DNA from: Anthostomella pinea
Taxonomy: Eukaryota; Ascomycota; Sordariomycetes; Xylariales; Xylariaceae
NCBI GenBank assembly: GCA_963556695.1
Contig: CAUWAG010000020.1
Location: 4,960,001 to 5,024,000 of the forward strand
DNA length: 64,000 nt
Direction of reading: 5' to 3'
The notes under the pieces were generated by a model, which saw only the letters and a list, made by a program, of their open reading frames with translations, was not told the DNA's origin and did not search any database. The position numbers and the translations under genes were made by a program. Shown piece by piece: positions 11,401-23,333 of this stretch; position 1 is the stretch's first letter, and each line of letters starts with the position of its first letter.

Positions 11401-13335
11401 ACATCTCACCCCCCCCTGCGGACCACCCCCCCACGGAGCACTCCACACCACACCACTCTCATTCAGATGAAGCCATCTACAACCACCACAGTTGCTAAAT
11501 ACACTAAGGTCGTGGTGTTCTAACCATAATACAGCTCCCAGAATCCGATTCCGACCCTAAATCTTCACCAGGGACCTCTTGTGGGACCTCTTCGCCTGCA
11601 GCGGAGTCCCTATAGACCCTCCTGTTCCTCAGCTCCATTTTGGCCTCCCTTATGTTAGCCATTGTGACGAATCGTTCCCCTGGTATTGGTTTGATTGCTT
11701 TTCGAGTGGTATTAGCCTTTTTAATCACTTGAGCCTTAAGCAGCTCACATTTGGCCCGTAGATTTGCAATGGTAACAGCCTGACATCCATGGCCTTGCCA
11801 GCCTTCCGCACCAACAAGCGCTCAGAGGGCCCCTCAAAGGAAGGGTCCTTTCTTTCGAGCTTTCGAGCACTCTCCCGCAAAGCCCGGCTTCCAGAAGGTG
11901 TTGTGACAATGGTTTTAGCTACCATCTCGAGAAAATCTGGTGTTGTGGCTCGTTCGGAAGCCTTAGGGTCCCTCTGGCGGGCCCTGGCCACCCCCTTGTT
12001 CTCCAGAATCACATATTTCGACTTCAATGCCTCCGCTCTGTTGCGAGGAACAATCCCAGTCTTTTTCCAGGCAATTCTGATATTGAGAAGCGTTATTGTG
12101 TCCTTCCGGGCCTGCTCGTAGCACTCCAAAACCTCCTCCTTAGATGGCCTGTGTCCCAGACGGCCGCTGGGCGTCTCCAGGAATAAGGTCTTCAACCTCT
12201 TCTTCACCAAATTAAAGACTCCCACATCTAACACCTGGACTACATGGGAACAGTGAGGTTCATAAAAGATCAACCATATTTTGTTTCTCAAGCAGGTGGC
12301 TAGGAACTCGTCATTCGTATGGGAGTCGTGGCCATCATACACCAAAACCACCCATGTGTTGCCGTGGACCTCCCGAATATGAGGAATAAAGATACGTTGA
12401 AACCATTCTAACACAATGGGATTCGAGGTCCATCCATTGGGCGACGTAATAAACCTCCAATTGGTGAATTTGCCCTTGTTTTGGTTGCTAAATTACTGGG
12501 CTTGTACGTTAATCTCCTTAAGAATCACCAGCGGCGGCAAGGTCTCACCAGATCCGCTCACACACTCTAGGGCAGTTATCCATTCACCCTTCTCGACCCC
12601 TTTCTTCATAGCCACGTTGCCAAAGGCCTCGGAGACCACCCAATGGGAGTCCCCAACCCCCTGAGCGATTCCCATTTCGTCGACGTTGTACCAGCGTGCT
12701 GGCATGAGGTTAACCACGTCAGGGGCGTCACACCGATCGAAAAAAATGTTGATATTTGCCGCTGTAGCACCATTCACTCAGTTGTAGTCGATAACACGAG
12801 ACTTCATTATCTTGACTTCCGGGTTTCGAGACAGGAACTTGGATGCCCAATTTTTCCCTAATTCTCGAGCATCCCCGGTGGCATGGAGCATCCGCTGGGC
12901 CATGAGACAGAACTTAAAGACCGCCAGAAAATACCCTAGCCGTGCTTGCCCCAGGGCCCAGCTTGCCAGCTTATGTTCGAGATACGGTGAGAGAGCCTGT
13001 TGGAGAGCGCTGGTCTCATTCCGCGTTGGGGTGCCAGAGATTCGTCGGTTGACGTACGAGCGACTGATTTGCCATTTGAGGGCTGACGAGCGGACTGGAG
13101 CTCCGCGTTGGATGGCCAAAATGGCGGCTTCAACTTTTATTTGACGGTCGTAAAATGACATCATGAGATTCAGCAATAGATAAGGATTCAAATAGTGTAC
13201 TTTGTGGAAAAAAAGATGCAAAAGTGATGGTGTAGATGGTGGATCACCATAATCCTGGTGGTTGGTGAATTACGCGTTTGTGGGTCAGAACGCGCTGGTC
13301 CGCGGGGGGGTGGTCCGCAGGGGGGTGGGAGATGT
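11401..13335 (-). mobile_element. Fot1/pogo-type DNA transposon, copy 1
   Basis: The element is bounded by TA on both sides (11399-11400 and 13336-13337) and by GC-rich TIRs beginning ACATCTC and containing CTGCGGACCACCCCCC. The right TIR carries two tandem units of about 15 bp. It encodes a decayed transposase on the minus strand. It is 1935 bp long, against 1951 bp for the copy at 41486-43436: that copy has one extra 15-bp TIR unit, and copy 1 lacks one base in the transposase. Confidence 0.9.
11504..13221 (-). pseudogene. Pogo/Fot1 DDE transposase, inactivated
   Basis: The N-terminus carries a helix-turn-helix/CENP-B-like region (EAAILAIQRGAPVRSSALKW, ISRSYVNRRISG). The DDE core is visible as YNVDEMGIAQG, VLVYDGHDSHTND and VVQVLDVGVFNLVKK. 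The frame is broken by TGA at 12778-12780 (CGA in the sister copy), by TAA at 12493-12495 (shared with the sister copy) and by a one-base deletion after KAMDV near 11787. The C-terminus is basic and polar. The enzyme family cuts and pastes at TA; this copy cannot make full-length protein. Confidence 0.88.
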
Positions 13336-14346
13336 TACCCGAGAATTTCACTACGGCTGATCTCACTGCCACCCAATACAATGGGGAACAAGGGTTCAGC
13401 CAGACACTGCACCATGCTGGGCACGCAAGATTCCAGTACCGGAATTTCCCTTCGTCGCAGAGTCTCCTGATGGATTGGGAGAATGATCAAAAGGATATGT
13501 CTACCTTCAAGCGTCCAAACAGCGAGGTAACCAAAATGGCCGAAACAAATATTGGATAGGACCTCGAGCAAAATCATGCGTCTGAAACTCAAAGGGGTTT
13601 TTTTTGGGGTAAAAAAAAATTTTAAGCTCTTCGACCGACGGTGGGCAGAGTGAACGCCGTAGAGCATCTTGAAGGGAAGCTGGCCCAAATGACAAAAGAC
13701 CACCAAGAGGATATCAGCATGCGAGAGCAGAAGGATATCCGCTTGTCTACGGGGCCGGAGTCATGGTTCTGCGCGTGGGTGGGAGACCTACGCCGTGGTT
13801 CATGGGGGCAGTTCGTCGAAACCATGAGCCAACCTAGGACGCGAACTCCGACGCAAACACCCGCTACCTGGATCATCCTGACCCCTTGGACTCGTGAAAA
13901 ACTCCTGTTCAATACGGTGGCCGTGGGCTGTCGCAAGAGAGCTGCCGGGCTCTACTGGCTGGCGCAACAGAAGACGTGGGACGCCTCACAGCTGATTCAG
14001 GCGTTTTTGAACAACTCTACCTTCTGTGTGGGGGGCCCCTATCAGCTCCTCAATGTGGCTACGAAGTCAGGGGCCACGTCGGCGCTCGGAGGCCTCATTC
14101 TTCCGTGCCTGCGCCAGGGGCACGGAATGTCCAGCCGCGCACAATTATACCTTGCATGAGTTACTCATGACCAAATGGAACCACCAAGCCAATAGCACAC
14201 GACTTCCGGAACCGAGAACAAATGCATCATGTTTTGGGGCGATTCAATCCTCCTCGCGCCAACTTGTCAACAGTCAGAAGCACACCGTCCAAGCGTTAGC
14301 AGACCTAGGCACCAGGTCGCAGAGAAGCTGACAGACAGCTGGCAGT

Positions 14347-15930
14347 ATGGAGGTACCTACTGAGGGACCCTCTAGAGAAACTCATGATCCTCTCCAGCGT
14401 CTCCCTACAGAGCTCAGGCAAACAATACTGGCATCTATACCGGATCCTCGATCCATGCGCTGCGCTACCCTTAGCTGTCACGCGTACTATGTTGCCTTCA
14501 AGCAGAATGAAGTCAGCTTGGTTCGAGAGGTTCTCATCAACTACGTCGGGTACGACACTCTGCTTGAAGCCACCATCGCTTACCGATGTGAGCCTCCCTA
14601 CCTCAGTACCCGTGTTGAGGACCCGATGGTGCCGAATGATGGAGAACAAGATCAACTCTACAACTTCATTTCCGGATTCCTCCGAGACTACCGCCGTCGA
14701 GAAGCTGTATCGACCAAGTGGACATCACTAGATGCCCTTGCCCTTAACGACTTCCACCGACATGTCGTTTCCAGGCTTCTAGATCGCTTCCTCCGCGCTT
14801 GTTCTCAGACATCCGAGTTCCCGCTACAGCAAAGCTTCGAGTCAAGCCCGGCGACCCCACGCGAGAAGGATAGGATTGCACGTGGGTTATATCGCTTCGA
14901 AACGTTCCGTGAACTCTTCGGATGCTTGAGTTATCAGGGCCAGATGCTTACGGATTATGCTGCCATCTTTCTCTCGAGATATCCCCCATGGGAAATCGCG
15001 CAGATCGGTTGCATGAATGATTTCCTAGCCAGAGAAGTCATCCCAGGTCACCACCCTGTCCAGTGAACTGTGGATTCCAGCTGACTACCTGAAAAATGTT
15101 CGACGATGTTGCGGAGCACGCTATTGTGTGGGGCGAATTTCATGTCAGGTTCGGCTCAGACGTCAACTCCGAAACCATACAACATCTCCTGAGCCTTGGC
15201 CTTAAAAAGGTCCTCGATATATCCGAGTGCGAGACTTAACCGGACCGTGAGAAGACGTTGAGAGTCGATGAGATGCCCCCGGCGAGAATGACACTTTCTT
15301 GTCCGTCACACTGGAAATAATGAACCACGAGGGTCCCGATAACTGGTCCGAGGCAATGTTGAGGACCGACCATACTGCAGCGATGAGGATAACGGCCCTG
15401 CAACAATATGGAGGTTGTTGTTAGAGTCCGTTCATGACGACGTTGACTGGAATCATCGGAAATGGGGGTATGTGATGTGGGATCTTGAGAGGCTACATGC
15501 TCTAGGGGCCTTGAAACCGCCGTGGAAACTGTTGAATGGCTCGCAAGCCACCGTGGCGTTCAGGGAGGTGGCAGTGCACCAACAAGGCCAATAGGGCATG
15601 TTTGGGCCACTTAGCCCACAGAAGGATTTTCACACAGAGACAACAACAACACGGATTACACCAGAATATACGTTTGCACCCATCTAAAAGCCCCCACGCA
15701 CTGTTTGACAGAAACCTGCTACTGAAAGGGAGTCTGCGCCACTTGGGGTTGCAGACTTGAGCGCATCCTGGGCTTCCAGAGTCGATGTGTACCAGCGCGG
15801 AGGGCGAGGATGCTGGAGTAAAGACGACGAGTCACGCGTTATATGGCCGATGAGACAGCTCCAGGAGAATGTGAAGACAGTTACTACACCGGTGCATGAG
15901 ACGCTTGGAGAAGCAAGGAACTACTGGAAG
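14347..15930 (+). pseudogene. F-box-like domain protein, decayed
   Basis: The first 240 residues are open: an F-box-like start (LQRLPTELRQTILASIPD, RCATLSCHAYYVAF) and then helical sequence with YRFETFRELFGCL. The homologous continuation is visible only in shifting frames: FDDVAEHAIVWGEFHVRFGS, NWSEAMLRTDHTAAM, HRKWGYVMWDLERLHALG and finally ASWASRVDVYQRGGRGCW. Together these follow the order of a large, multi-copy family of fungal proteins with an N-terminal F-box, presumed substrate receptors of ubiquitin ligases. Several frameshifts and stops after about 15065 mean it is a pseudogene. The TIR element at 15942 lies just beyond its end. Confidence 0.6.
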
Positions 15931-15941
15931 AATAGTTTAGC

Positions 15942-16958
15942 CCAAGGTCCCGACCAACTCAATCCACGTTAACGAGGGGGTCTCGTTAAGTGGGTTGTTA
16001 AGCTTTTCAAAAATCTTCTATTTAAATTAATTAACGTTAACTAATAAAGGCTTTCCGTCAAGTTGATTAATAAACAGTCCTCCTAGGTGTATATAGAAAA
16101 AAATCCTTAGGTGTATATTGATTTCCAGCCAATTGCTAGTCAGCTGGCAGCTATCAAGCTTACTACTACCAGGTCTAGCCAGCCAGTCAGCCAGCTAACA
16201 GCCCAGCTGCTAGGGACATGGTGATCTAGAATTGTATGGCGTTTACAGATAAAACCTGATCGTAATAGCCATTTAGTTCGGCTAAGCAGTTTATTTAATC
16301 GCAAATACCGTATCTAACTAAAAGGATATAACGGTTTGAAATTATGTAGCATTTTTATACGAAACTTAATTGTAGAAGCTATTGTCTTTAGCTTAATTAA
16401 ACGCGACCGATAAATATAATAATTTAAAATTATATATTACTATCATACGAAACCCGATCGTAACGGCTATCTAGTTTAATTAGCTTTTTATTATATTTAA
16501 CTGCGATCGACGTATCGTAACGGTTATAATAATTTAAAATCATGTAACATTATTATATAAAATCCGATCGTAAAAGCTATTAAGCCTAGCAGGTGGCTGC
16601 ATGTGTAGCTAGAAATCCATGTATACCTAAAGATTTTATTTAAAGTACACCTAGTAAAACAGTTAGTAAAATTAGGTTAATAACACTATAATTAATTATT
16701 ATGATAAGTATTTTTAACGTTGATAAAAACCACTAAAAGTTCGAAATATTTCGGCACGATTTATCAGGAATTTTTTTTTGGGATATAGTTAGAATTTAAA
16801 ATCTCGATCTCAACCTATATTAATTTATATCAATTTACAAAGGCCTCGTCGTTATGTTAGTTACTAAGGCTGCAGGGTTTCCGTGAATTAAGTTGACGTA
16901 GATATTTACATTAATATCAGTCCACCGTAGATATCCGTTGAGTTGTTCGTGACCTTGG
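15942..16958. mobile_element. AT-rich TIR element, copy 2, enlarged by a nested insertion
   Basis: The left end reads CCAAGGTCCCGACCAACTCA and the right end, reversed, CCAAGGTCACGAACAACTCA. The flanking direct repeat is TTTAGC (15936-15941 and 16959-16964), again 6 bp as in copy 1. Subterminal blocks match copy 1 (ACGTTAACGAG, GTTGACGTAGATATT). Without the inner 578-bp element and one 7-bp duplication its length would be about 432 bp, close to the 394 bp of copy 1. No ORF is seen. Confidence 0.75.
16079..16656. mobile_element. Second-family element nested inside the TIR element
   Basis: Bounded by the exact direct repeat AAACAGT (16072-16078 and 16657-16663). The ends are inverted and imperfect: CCTAGGTGTATATAG at the left against CTAGGTGTACTTTAA read from the right, followed on both sides by related blocks (TTAGGTRTATA...GATTTC). 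The interior is AT-rich with short degenerate direct repeats (CGAAACYYRATCGTAA-type blocks near 16358, 16447 and 16559) and no ORF. It is probably a MITE. Confidence 0.65.
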
Positions 16959-17656
16959 TTTAGCCATACCTTAAGAAGTAGCACTAATTACATAAAATCT
17001 TCGTTTACATCTTTTGTACTGTTGAATTACATACGCAGGTGATGTTTCAACCCATTCGTGGCCGCTGGATAGTAGAATAGGGAGCGCTTTGACATTGGTA
17101 TATACGTGTTAGATGCAAGCGAGTTCAGATTATTCAGGTTGTCAAGTGTGTTCTGTTGTTGTGCTTGTCCTTCTCTGCTTCTTCAGCGTACAGAGATTGA
17201 TCATCTGTCTTGGTGGGTCAGATGCCCTGTGCGTCTCTGCCCCACTGGAGATCTTCCGGTGTCTATTTCCGGCTCCCATTCAACAATACGCATTCTGTAA
17301 GCTACTCCCCTATATCTGTGCATTCAGCTGCGACCAGCTGGCGGCGGACGCGCAGCTGCCCCACCATTGATCGGCGGCGAACTGGAACCCAACTGCTTCT
17401 CCCGACGATGATGAATGTCGGAGTCCCTCTCGCCAGACTGCAATCATCCCGAGGGCCGCGTCCAAGCCTCGAGCTTCCGATCAGATTCCTAGGGAATGTC
17501 TTTTCGCCATCTTCCAGCTACTTCATTGATCATTTGCGACCGCCATCGAAGGTCTAGTGCGGAGACATAGAGACGCGCAGCCCAAGGCGGGCGCCTGCGA
17601 AACCGTGTTGGATACCCCTGGGATATCTACGTTTTCACACCGCGCGCTGCTATCCG
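16959..17656. other. Intergenic upstream of the Zn2Cys6 gene
   Basis: The overlapping ORFs here have no recognisable features. The region likely contains the promoter and leader of the transcription factor that starts at 17657. Confidence 0.4.
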
Positions 17657-19355
17657 ATGTCACGCGTCAGTCGTGGATGCCGGCGCTGTCGCCAGAGACG
17701 AGTTAAATGCGACGAGGGACAGCCTGCCTGCCAGCGGTGTACCAAGCGGAACGAGGTCTGCGAGGGGTATCGTGATGAAGCGTCTCTCATTTTCCGGCAC
17801 GAGACAAACAAGGTGATCGGGAATGCCAACACACCTGCGACACTGACTCCATCAAATATCCCATCTCAACAGAACAGTAGTCGAGGGAGAAGCCGTTCTG
17901 CCGGTAGACCGCGGGGCCGCGGTCACTCGATGTCGCGGCGCTTCGATCCGTGCGGTTTGGCAGAGAGCGAGATTACAAGTGTTCAACTTCGTGGAGACTT
18001 ACCATGGGTCAAACGCGGTCAAGATTCTCCAAGGCAAGCCGTCAAGTGTGATGCTGTCGACCGATTCATGGAAAAATATGTCATGTACCCATGTACCGAG
18101 GGCTCGTCGCCTGGCTTCCTCGAACACCTCCCAAGCCTGTTCAAGGAGGTGAACGTAGAAGGTCGATTCGCGCTACGTTGGGCAGTCAAAGCTGCTGCAT
18201 ATGCCGACCTTTCCAAGAGCCAGGACAGTGAACCACTGGCGCAGAAGGCGTACCAGTGCTATGGAATGTCGCTCTCCGCCATGGGTGAGTCATTATCAAC
18301 ACCAGGCAAAGTTCCCGATGATTTTGACTTAATGACCGTGGTTATATTGGACATGTTTGAGGTAAGGTCCGCGATTGTTGTTCATCCTTCTTTACTGACA
18401 CGTGTCGCAGACCTTCTTCGTCGAGGGCTCTGCCTCTAGAGGCACACATGCACAGGGAATGGCACAGATCTTGCGGATTCGAGGCCATGAGCAAGTTCAT
18501 AGTCCGCGTGGTTGGAGTCTCTTCCGACTTGCGCATCATCGAATTGTGAGTAGACATCTACTACCACCTCACACACGCTTACACATGATTTAGCAAAAGC
18601 AGCAGCTAGCATTCAATTTGCCGCCACTCGTGGAGTCAGGTCATTGGATCGATCAATTGAACGAGGACCTCCCCTTTGTGCGTCTAGAGAAAAGCGCCTT
18701 ACGCATCAGCCAAACCTGCGAACGTGCTCGCAAGCTACAGCAAACCCTTTCAGGTGGCAGTCTACCAGTCGCCCAGTTCCTCGACGTGGTAAACGAACTG
18801 CTCGAGCTCGACCGAGAGACCGTCAGATGGCGGCAAACCCCGCGCTGGTCGTATACAACCTTGAACGTAGTTGATTTACCAGCATTTGAGTCGTCCCCTC
18901 GGTCTTTGACGAACACTATCCAGCTTCACGCGGATGTTTGGATGGCATACGAATGGAACTACCACCGTACAGCACGCATCATTGCTCACAAGCACCTGCT
19001 CAAAGCTCTTGAAACTGTCTTGACTTCCTCCGACCTGGATGTCACAGCAATCGACACGTTACGTGTCATGTCGGAGCAATCTACGACCGCAATCCATATT
19101 CTCGCCGATGATATTCTCGCAACTGTGCCTCAGTCTCTTGGTGATATAAACCACTTGGGCTGCATGCATGATGCTACATCAGGGCCACTGCGGTCGCGCG
19201 CAATAGGGGGTTATCTACTGCTTTGGCCCATTAAGGTCATAAAGGGAAACCTGGCACGTACGACGCCACAGCAAAAGCAAAGCGCGCAAGTGGTGTTCGA
19301 GAGGATACGGGAGTACACGGGAATAGGGACACATCTTGGCAATTTGGAGGCGTAA
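17657..19355 (+). CDS. Zn(II)2Cys6 fungal transcription factor
   Basis: Three exons (17657-18361, 18411-18545, 18594-19355; introns 49 and 48 bp) join in phase to 533 residues. The binuclear zinc cluster is at the N-terminus with cysteines at residues 8, 11, 18, 25, 28 and 35 (C-x2-C-x6-C-x6-C-x2-C-x6-C), followed by a Ser/Arg/Gly-rich linker. The remainder matches the C6-factor regulatory half commonly found in secondary-metabolism and nutrient regulators (FDLMTVVILDMFEV, TFFVEGSASRGTHAQGMAQI, RGWSLFRLAHHRI, QQLAFNLP, THLGNLEA). It binds DNA in the nucleus. It lies 420 bp upstream of an NRPS-like gene in the same orientation and may have been its pathway regulator. It looks intact although that neighbour is dead. 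Confidence 0.88.
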
Positions 19356-19775
19356 CACCTCAATGTATAATCTGCTAAGTTACCATCAACATGGGGGTGC
19401 TAATCCACTCGAAAAGGGCACCACGTGGATCTGGCATGGCAGCGATGACTCTATCAGCCGGGACGCTGCCCGACCCTAAACAGCCAACGCAAGGGGAGAG
19501 TGACAACATTGTGGGGGTCGCAAGACAGAGCTTCCTGCAGTTGGATCTGGTGCCTGCACAGCCCCGTATTGTGTCCTGCCAACCGTCAAGGCACCCTGCA
19601 TGATCCCCGCCTGTCATGTCTATATCTATCCCCCAATTCTTCGCCGCAAACTCGTTCTTTCAGTCACTTCCGATGTTGCCCGGTCTGTCTAATTTGACCA
19701 CAACAGCAGGAAAAAGCAACAGCATTGCAGGACCATTCATCATTTGCACCGAAGCAGAAAGGGGACAAGGTAGTC
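19356..19775. other. Short intergenic region before the NRPS-like gene
   Basis: No gene recognised. An open stretch at 19616-19798 overlaps the presumed start of the NRPS-like gene in another frame and is not convincing as coding. Confidence 0.4.
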
Positions 19776-22700
19776 ATGGCACGCGACGAGAATCCTAAAC
19801 TTCTCCCTCTCGCCATTGACGAGATTGCCGACCGGGAGCCGGAGGCGGTTTAAGGCAGATATATGATTGATCCAACAGACTATGCTCTCGGCTTCCAATG
19901 CGTCACCTATGGCCAGTTGGCCAATGCCATAATCGGAGTCGCGCAATGGCTGGATACTGAGATAGGACGAGGTGAGGAGGAGCGAACGCCGGCCATCGCA
20001 TATCTCAGGCCTAATGAGTTCCGTGATGTCTTCGCCTTCGTCGGTGGCATAAAAGCTGGATATAAAGTAAGATATCCTGGAAAAGTCCGAGTGCCTCGGT
20101 TGACGGGTTGACAATAACATTTTCGCAGTTATTTCTGACCAGTCCACGAAACAGCCTCGTGGCCTATTTGGATCCTCTTGAGAAATTGAAATGCACTACA
20201 ATCATTATAGCAGGGCCCACAACTCCTTTGTTGAATGAGATACTAGAGCAACGGCCGATGCGGCTTCTGAGGATGGGAGAGATGGACCACCTGATCAACC
20301 ACCCTTCCCTGCCCTATCTCTACCGTCAGACAACGGACACAGCCCACGGGGCTGGGGCCTTCGTCTGCCACACTTCGGGCACCACTGGGATCCCCAAACC
20401 TTGCATATACACGCATGAGTTCATTCTTCGTGTAGCCAGGACATTCTCGCTAGAGCCTCCAAAGGGCTACACGTCACTGCAGTCGCAGCTCGCCAGCAAC
20501 GAACATATTCTTCTGCTACCTCTCATCCACCCGGGTGGTGTCTAACTGGGCATACTGAATGCTGTTTATAATCGCAGTGTGGTGATACTGCCGTCATGGA
20601 CAGCCCCGCCTTCTGCTGAGAGCATCATAGATATCCTTCGCACCACACCGGCCGACTGGGTGACGACAGCGCCCTTCACTTTGGAAGCCCTTGCCAAGGA
20701 TGAGGCAATGCTCGACCAGGTTGCTTCACGGATTAAGATGGCAGTGTTTGCTGGCGGAAGCCTACCTAAGACGCTAGGTGATATCATCGCCAAAAGGATC
20801 CGACTTGCAAGCTTCTTAGGCTCAGGTGAGACCGCAGGTCTTCCCATTACCTACCCTGATGCCATGGATTACTACAAGGACTGGGAATAGATGGCGTTTC
20901 ATCCTAAGGCGGGTGCCGTACTTGAGCCTCAAAACGAGCAAAGTTTCGAGCTCGTTTTGGCGAGATCGCCGTCCACCGAACTGTATCAGCCTGTTTTTGA
21001 CAGATATCCCGACCAAGACAGGTTCGCCACTGGTGACCTTTTCACGCGTCATCCTACGAAACAGGACACGTGGGCACACGCGTCGCGCGCAGATGACATA
21101 ATCGTCCTCCTCAATGGTGAAAAGACAAACCCGGTCTCGTTTGAAAGCCGCCTGAGCCAACACCCAGACATCGAAGGGGCGCTGATGTTTGGAAGCTAAA
21201 GGTTCGAAGCCGGTGTCCTTATAGAGCTCAAAGTTCGAGACATATTGTCGAATCAAGACAAGATCGACTACCGGAAGGTATGGCCAACTATCCAGCAAGC
21301 CAACCAGACCTCGCCAGCACATGCTCGGATAGCGAAGTCGCATATCCTTTTCACAAACCCAGCCAAGGCATTTCTACGGACTCCCTAAGGCACAGTGATG
21401 AGAAAGGCCACACTGCAGATATACGAGCAGGAGATCGACGATCTATACCGGGCAGTCGAACTTGCCCATGATGGACCACCCGCTGGGTCCAACAGCACAG
21501 TCAACCTAAATCGCCTGAGATCCGTAGTTGAGGCTGTTCAGACCGCTTGCAAGGAATCCACCACTGTCGGCGCAGTGGATATGGACGAAGAGCTGCTGGC
21601 TCGTGGGGTCGATTCCCTTCAGGTTCTGTGTCTGTGTCGTGATCTCAGGTCAAGATTGTCTCTGGATACCCTGAAGCCAACCACGATCTACCGCAACCCG
21701 ACACCCATTGCGCTCGCCAGAGTCATCCATAACTAGCTGGAGGTAAAGGACCTGTGACAGCGGATGATGAGGCCAGGCGCAAGTCAGAAGTAGAGAAAAC
21801 ACTGGGGCTCTTCATCAACCGCATCGATCAACTCGCTGAGGCTCAGTCCCACGTTGTCAGCACGCATAAGTCAAGGGACACTGACCCCCACGTTTGCATT
21901 ATCACGGGAACCACAGGCTATATAGGATCCTACATATTGCGCTCACTCATGCAAAGCACACGTGTCGGGACTATCTACTGCCTCGACCGCGGCTCAGACT
22001 CGGCATCAAGACAGCGCATCCACAACGCGGAGGTTGACGAAGAACTGCCTACAGCGTTCGCCGACACCGTTCACTTCCTGGAGGAAGATCTAACCCACGA
22101 GACGTTCGGCCTTGAGCCAGGCATGTTCCAAGCCGTGTCCTCATCAGCCACGCTTATCATTCACACCGCCTGGCCAGTTGACTTCAACCTCCTCTTGTCA
22201 TCTTTCATCGAGCACCTCGTAGGCGTTAAGAACTTATGCAATTTCTCTGCACAATGCCCCCTTCGCCCAGATTTTATGTTCCTGTCTTCCGTCAGCGCCG
22301 TAATGAACCTGGCTTTCCGCCCCGGCACTGTGCTCCCTGAGGAGATCATTGAAGACTTGTCCGCCCCTGTGGCGGCAGGCTACGGCGAAAGCAAGTATCT
22401 GGCCGAGCGCATGCTAGACCATGCTGTCAAGAAACTACACATACCCGCCACTGTGGTGCGAATAGGTTCGGTTTGTGGGGCGACTCTCAGCCCCGGACGT
22501 TGGAACCCTAAGGAATGGCTTCCTCGGCTCATAATGGGATCCTTCAGCCTAGGCGTCATACCGGATTCGCTGGGTGACTATGATCCGGGCACTATGGACG
22601 TAACCTGGCTTCCGATAGACGTGCTCGCCGATGTCCTTGTCGAAATCGCGATGAAGGAACGGGCTGCTCTGGCCCAAGGCCGGCTGCTGACTGGTGCTCC

Positions 22701-23100
22701 CGTTTACCACCTGATGAATCCGGAGCGAACTAGCTGGAGAGTTGTGTTACCTAGTATCGTGGAAGCACTTAGGGGCCCGAGTGGAAGGGAATCCCTGGGT
22801 GAGAGTCGTGATGGACGCCCAGTCGCAGTTGGCCCACGTCTGGAATGGCTTAACAAGCTTCGCGCGGTCACCACCAACCTTGGTGACCTCGGCTCCGCAC
22901 AGGAAGCCACGCCCGTAAACCCGGCATTGAAGCTTGTAGACTTCTACGAGGAGAAACTTAGAGAGAAAGTGTTTCCCCAGTGGGAGATGGCCAATGCCAT
23001 CTCTACCAGCCACTCGCTACAGGAAGCTGGCAGTGTCATCCCACCAGACATGGAGAAATGGATTCGAATTTGGTGGGACAGCGAGGGCATGGCGGTTTGA
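19776..23100 (+). pseudogene. NRPS-like reductase (adenylation-thiolation-thioester reductase), inactivated
   Basis: The adenylation domain is recognisable from RPNEFRDVFAFVGGIKAGYK and LFLTSPRNSLVAYL through the core motif CHTSGTTGIPKP to FAGGSLPKTLGD, FLGSGETAGLP and DRFATGDLF. One intron fits at 20067-20128. The carrier domain has the serine motif LLARGVDSLQVL. The reductase domain (from about 21754) has the NADP Rossmann motif ITGTTGYIGSYILRSLM and the SDR-type YGESKYLAERML. Six in-frame stops (19851, 20543, 20888, 21197, 21386, 21734) and a frame change near 21740 break A and T. The reductase stays open for 448 codons but has no ATG before its Rossmann motif, so it is not an obvious stand-alone gene. 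Such enzymes activate an acid and reduce it to an aldehyde. Confidence 0.85.
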
Positions 23101-23333
23101 CTGAGGTCGACATTCTCCTATGCAGACTGGACACTCGTTATCTCAATGGATGCAACTCATGATTCCTTGCTGTGGCTCACTGTAGTCATCCAAATGGATC
23201 GTTTCTGTAGACTGTTCGAGACTTCAGCACGTGCATCCCGCTGAGTGCAATCTGTGCGGTACTGTCGATTGGAGCAATAAAATGGTACATTAAGCCACGA
23301 GCAGACTCAAACTGATGAATCTCCACCTCTATT

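Larger units (their letters stand above)
10981..14159 (+). pseudogene. Decayed coiled-coil-like locus split by a Fot1-like transposon
   Basis: Left of the transposon (10981-11400) one finds broken reading with coiled-coil character (AKELQNQYESLHNLL, SKVEAYGKRQADMANLAKS). Right of it, 13336-13559 continues in the same frame: with the element removed at its TA site, the codons run through LLMALPENFTTADLTATQYN without a stop, although a TGA at 11353 breaks the frame upstream. A further ORF (13641-14159, starting GRVNAVEHLEGKLAQ) may be the C-terminal part. I do not recognise the family. The locus was already decayed, or has decayed since insertion. Confidence 0.45.

Noticed and set aside
13428..13470. 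Possible intron border GT..AG near the right end of Fot1 copy 1
   Set aside because: The open frame across the restored TA site makes an intron unnecessary, and the splice signals are poor.
21754..23100. Reductase domain as a separate intact gene
   Set aside because: The frame has no ATG before the Rossmann motif and is preceded directly by the carrier domain of the same enzyme type, so it is treated as part of the pseudogene.
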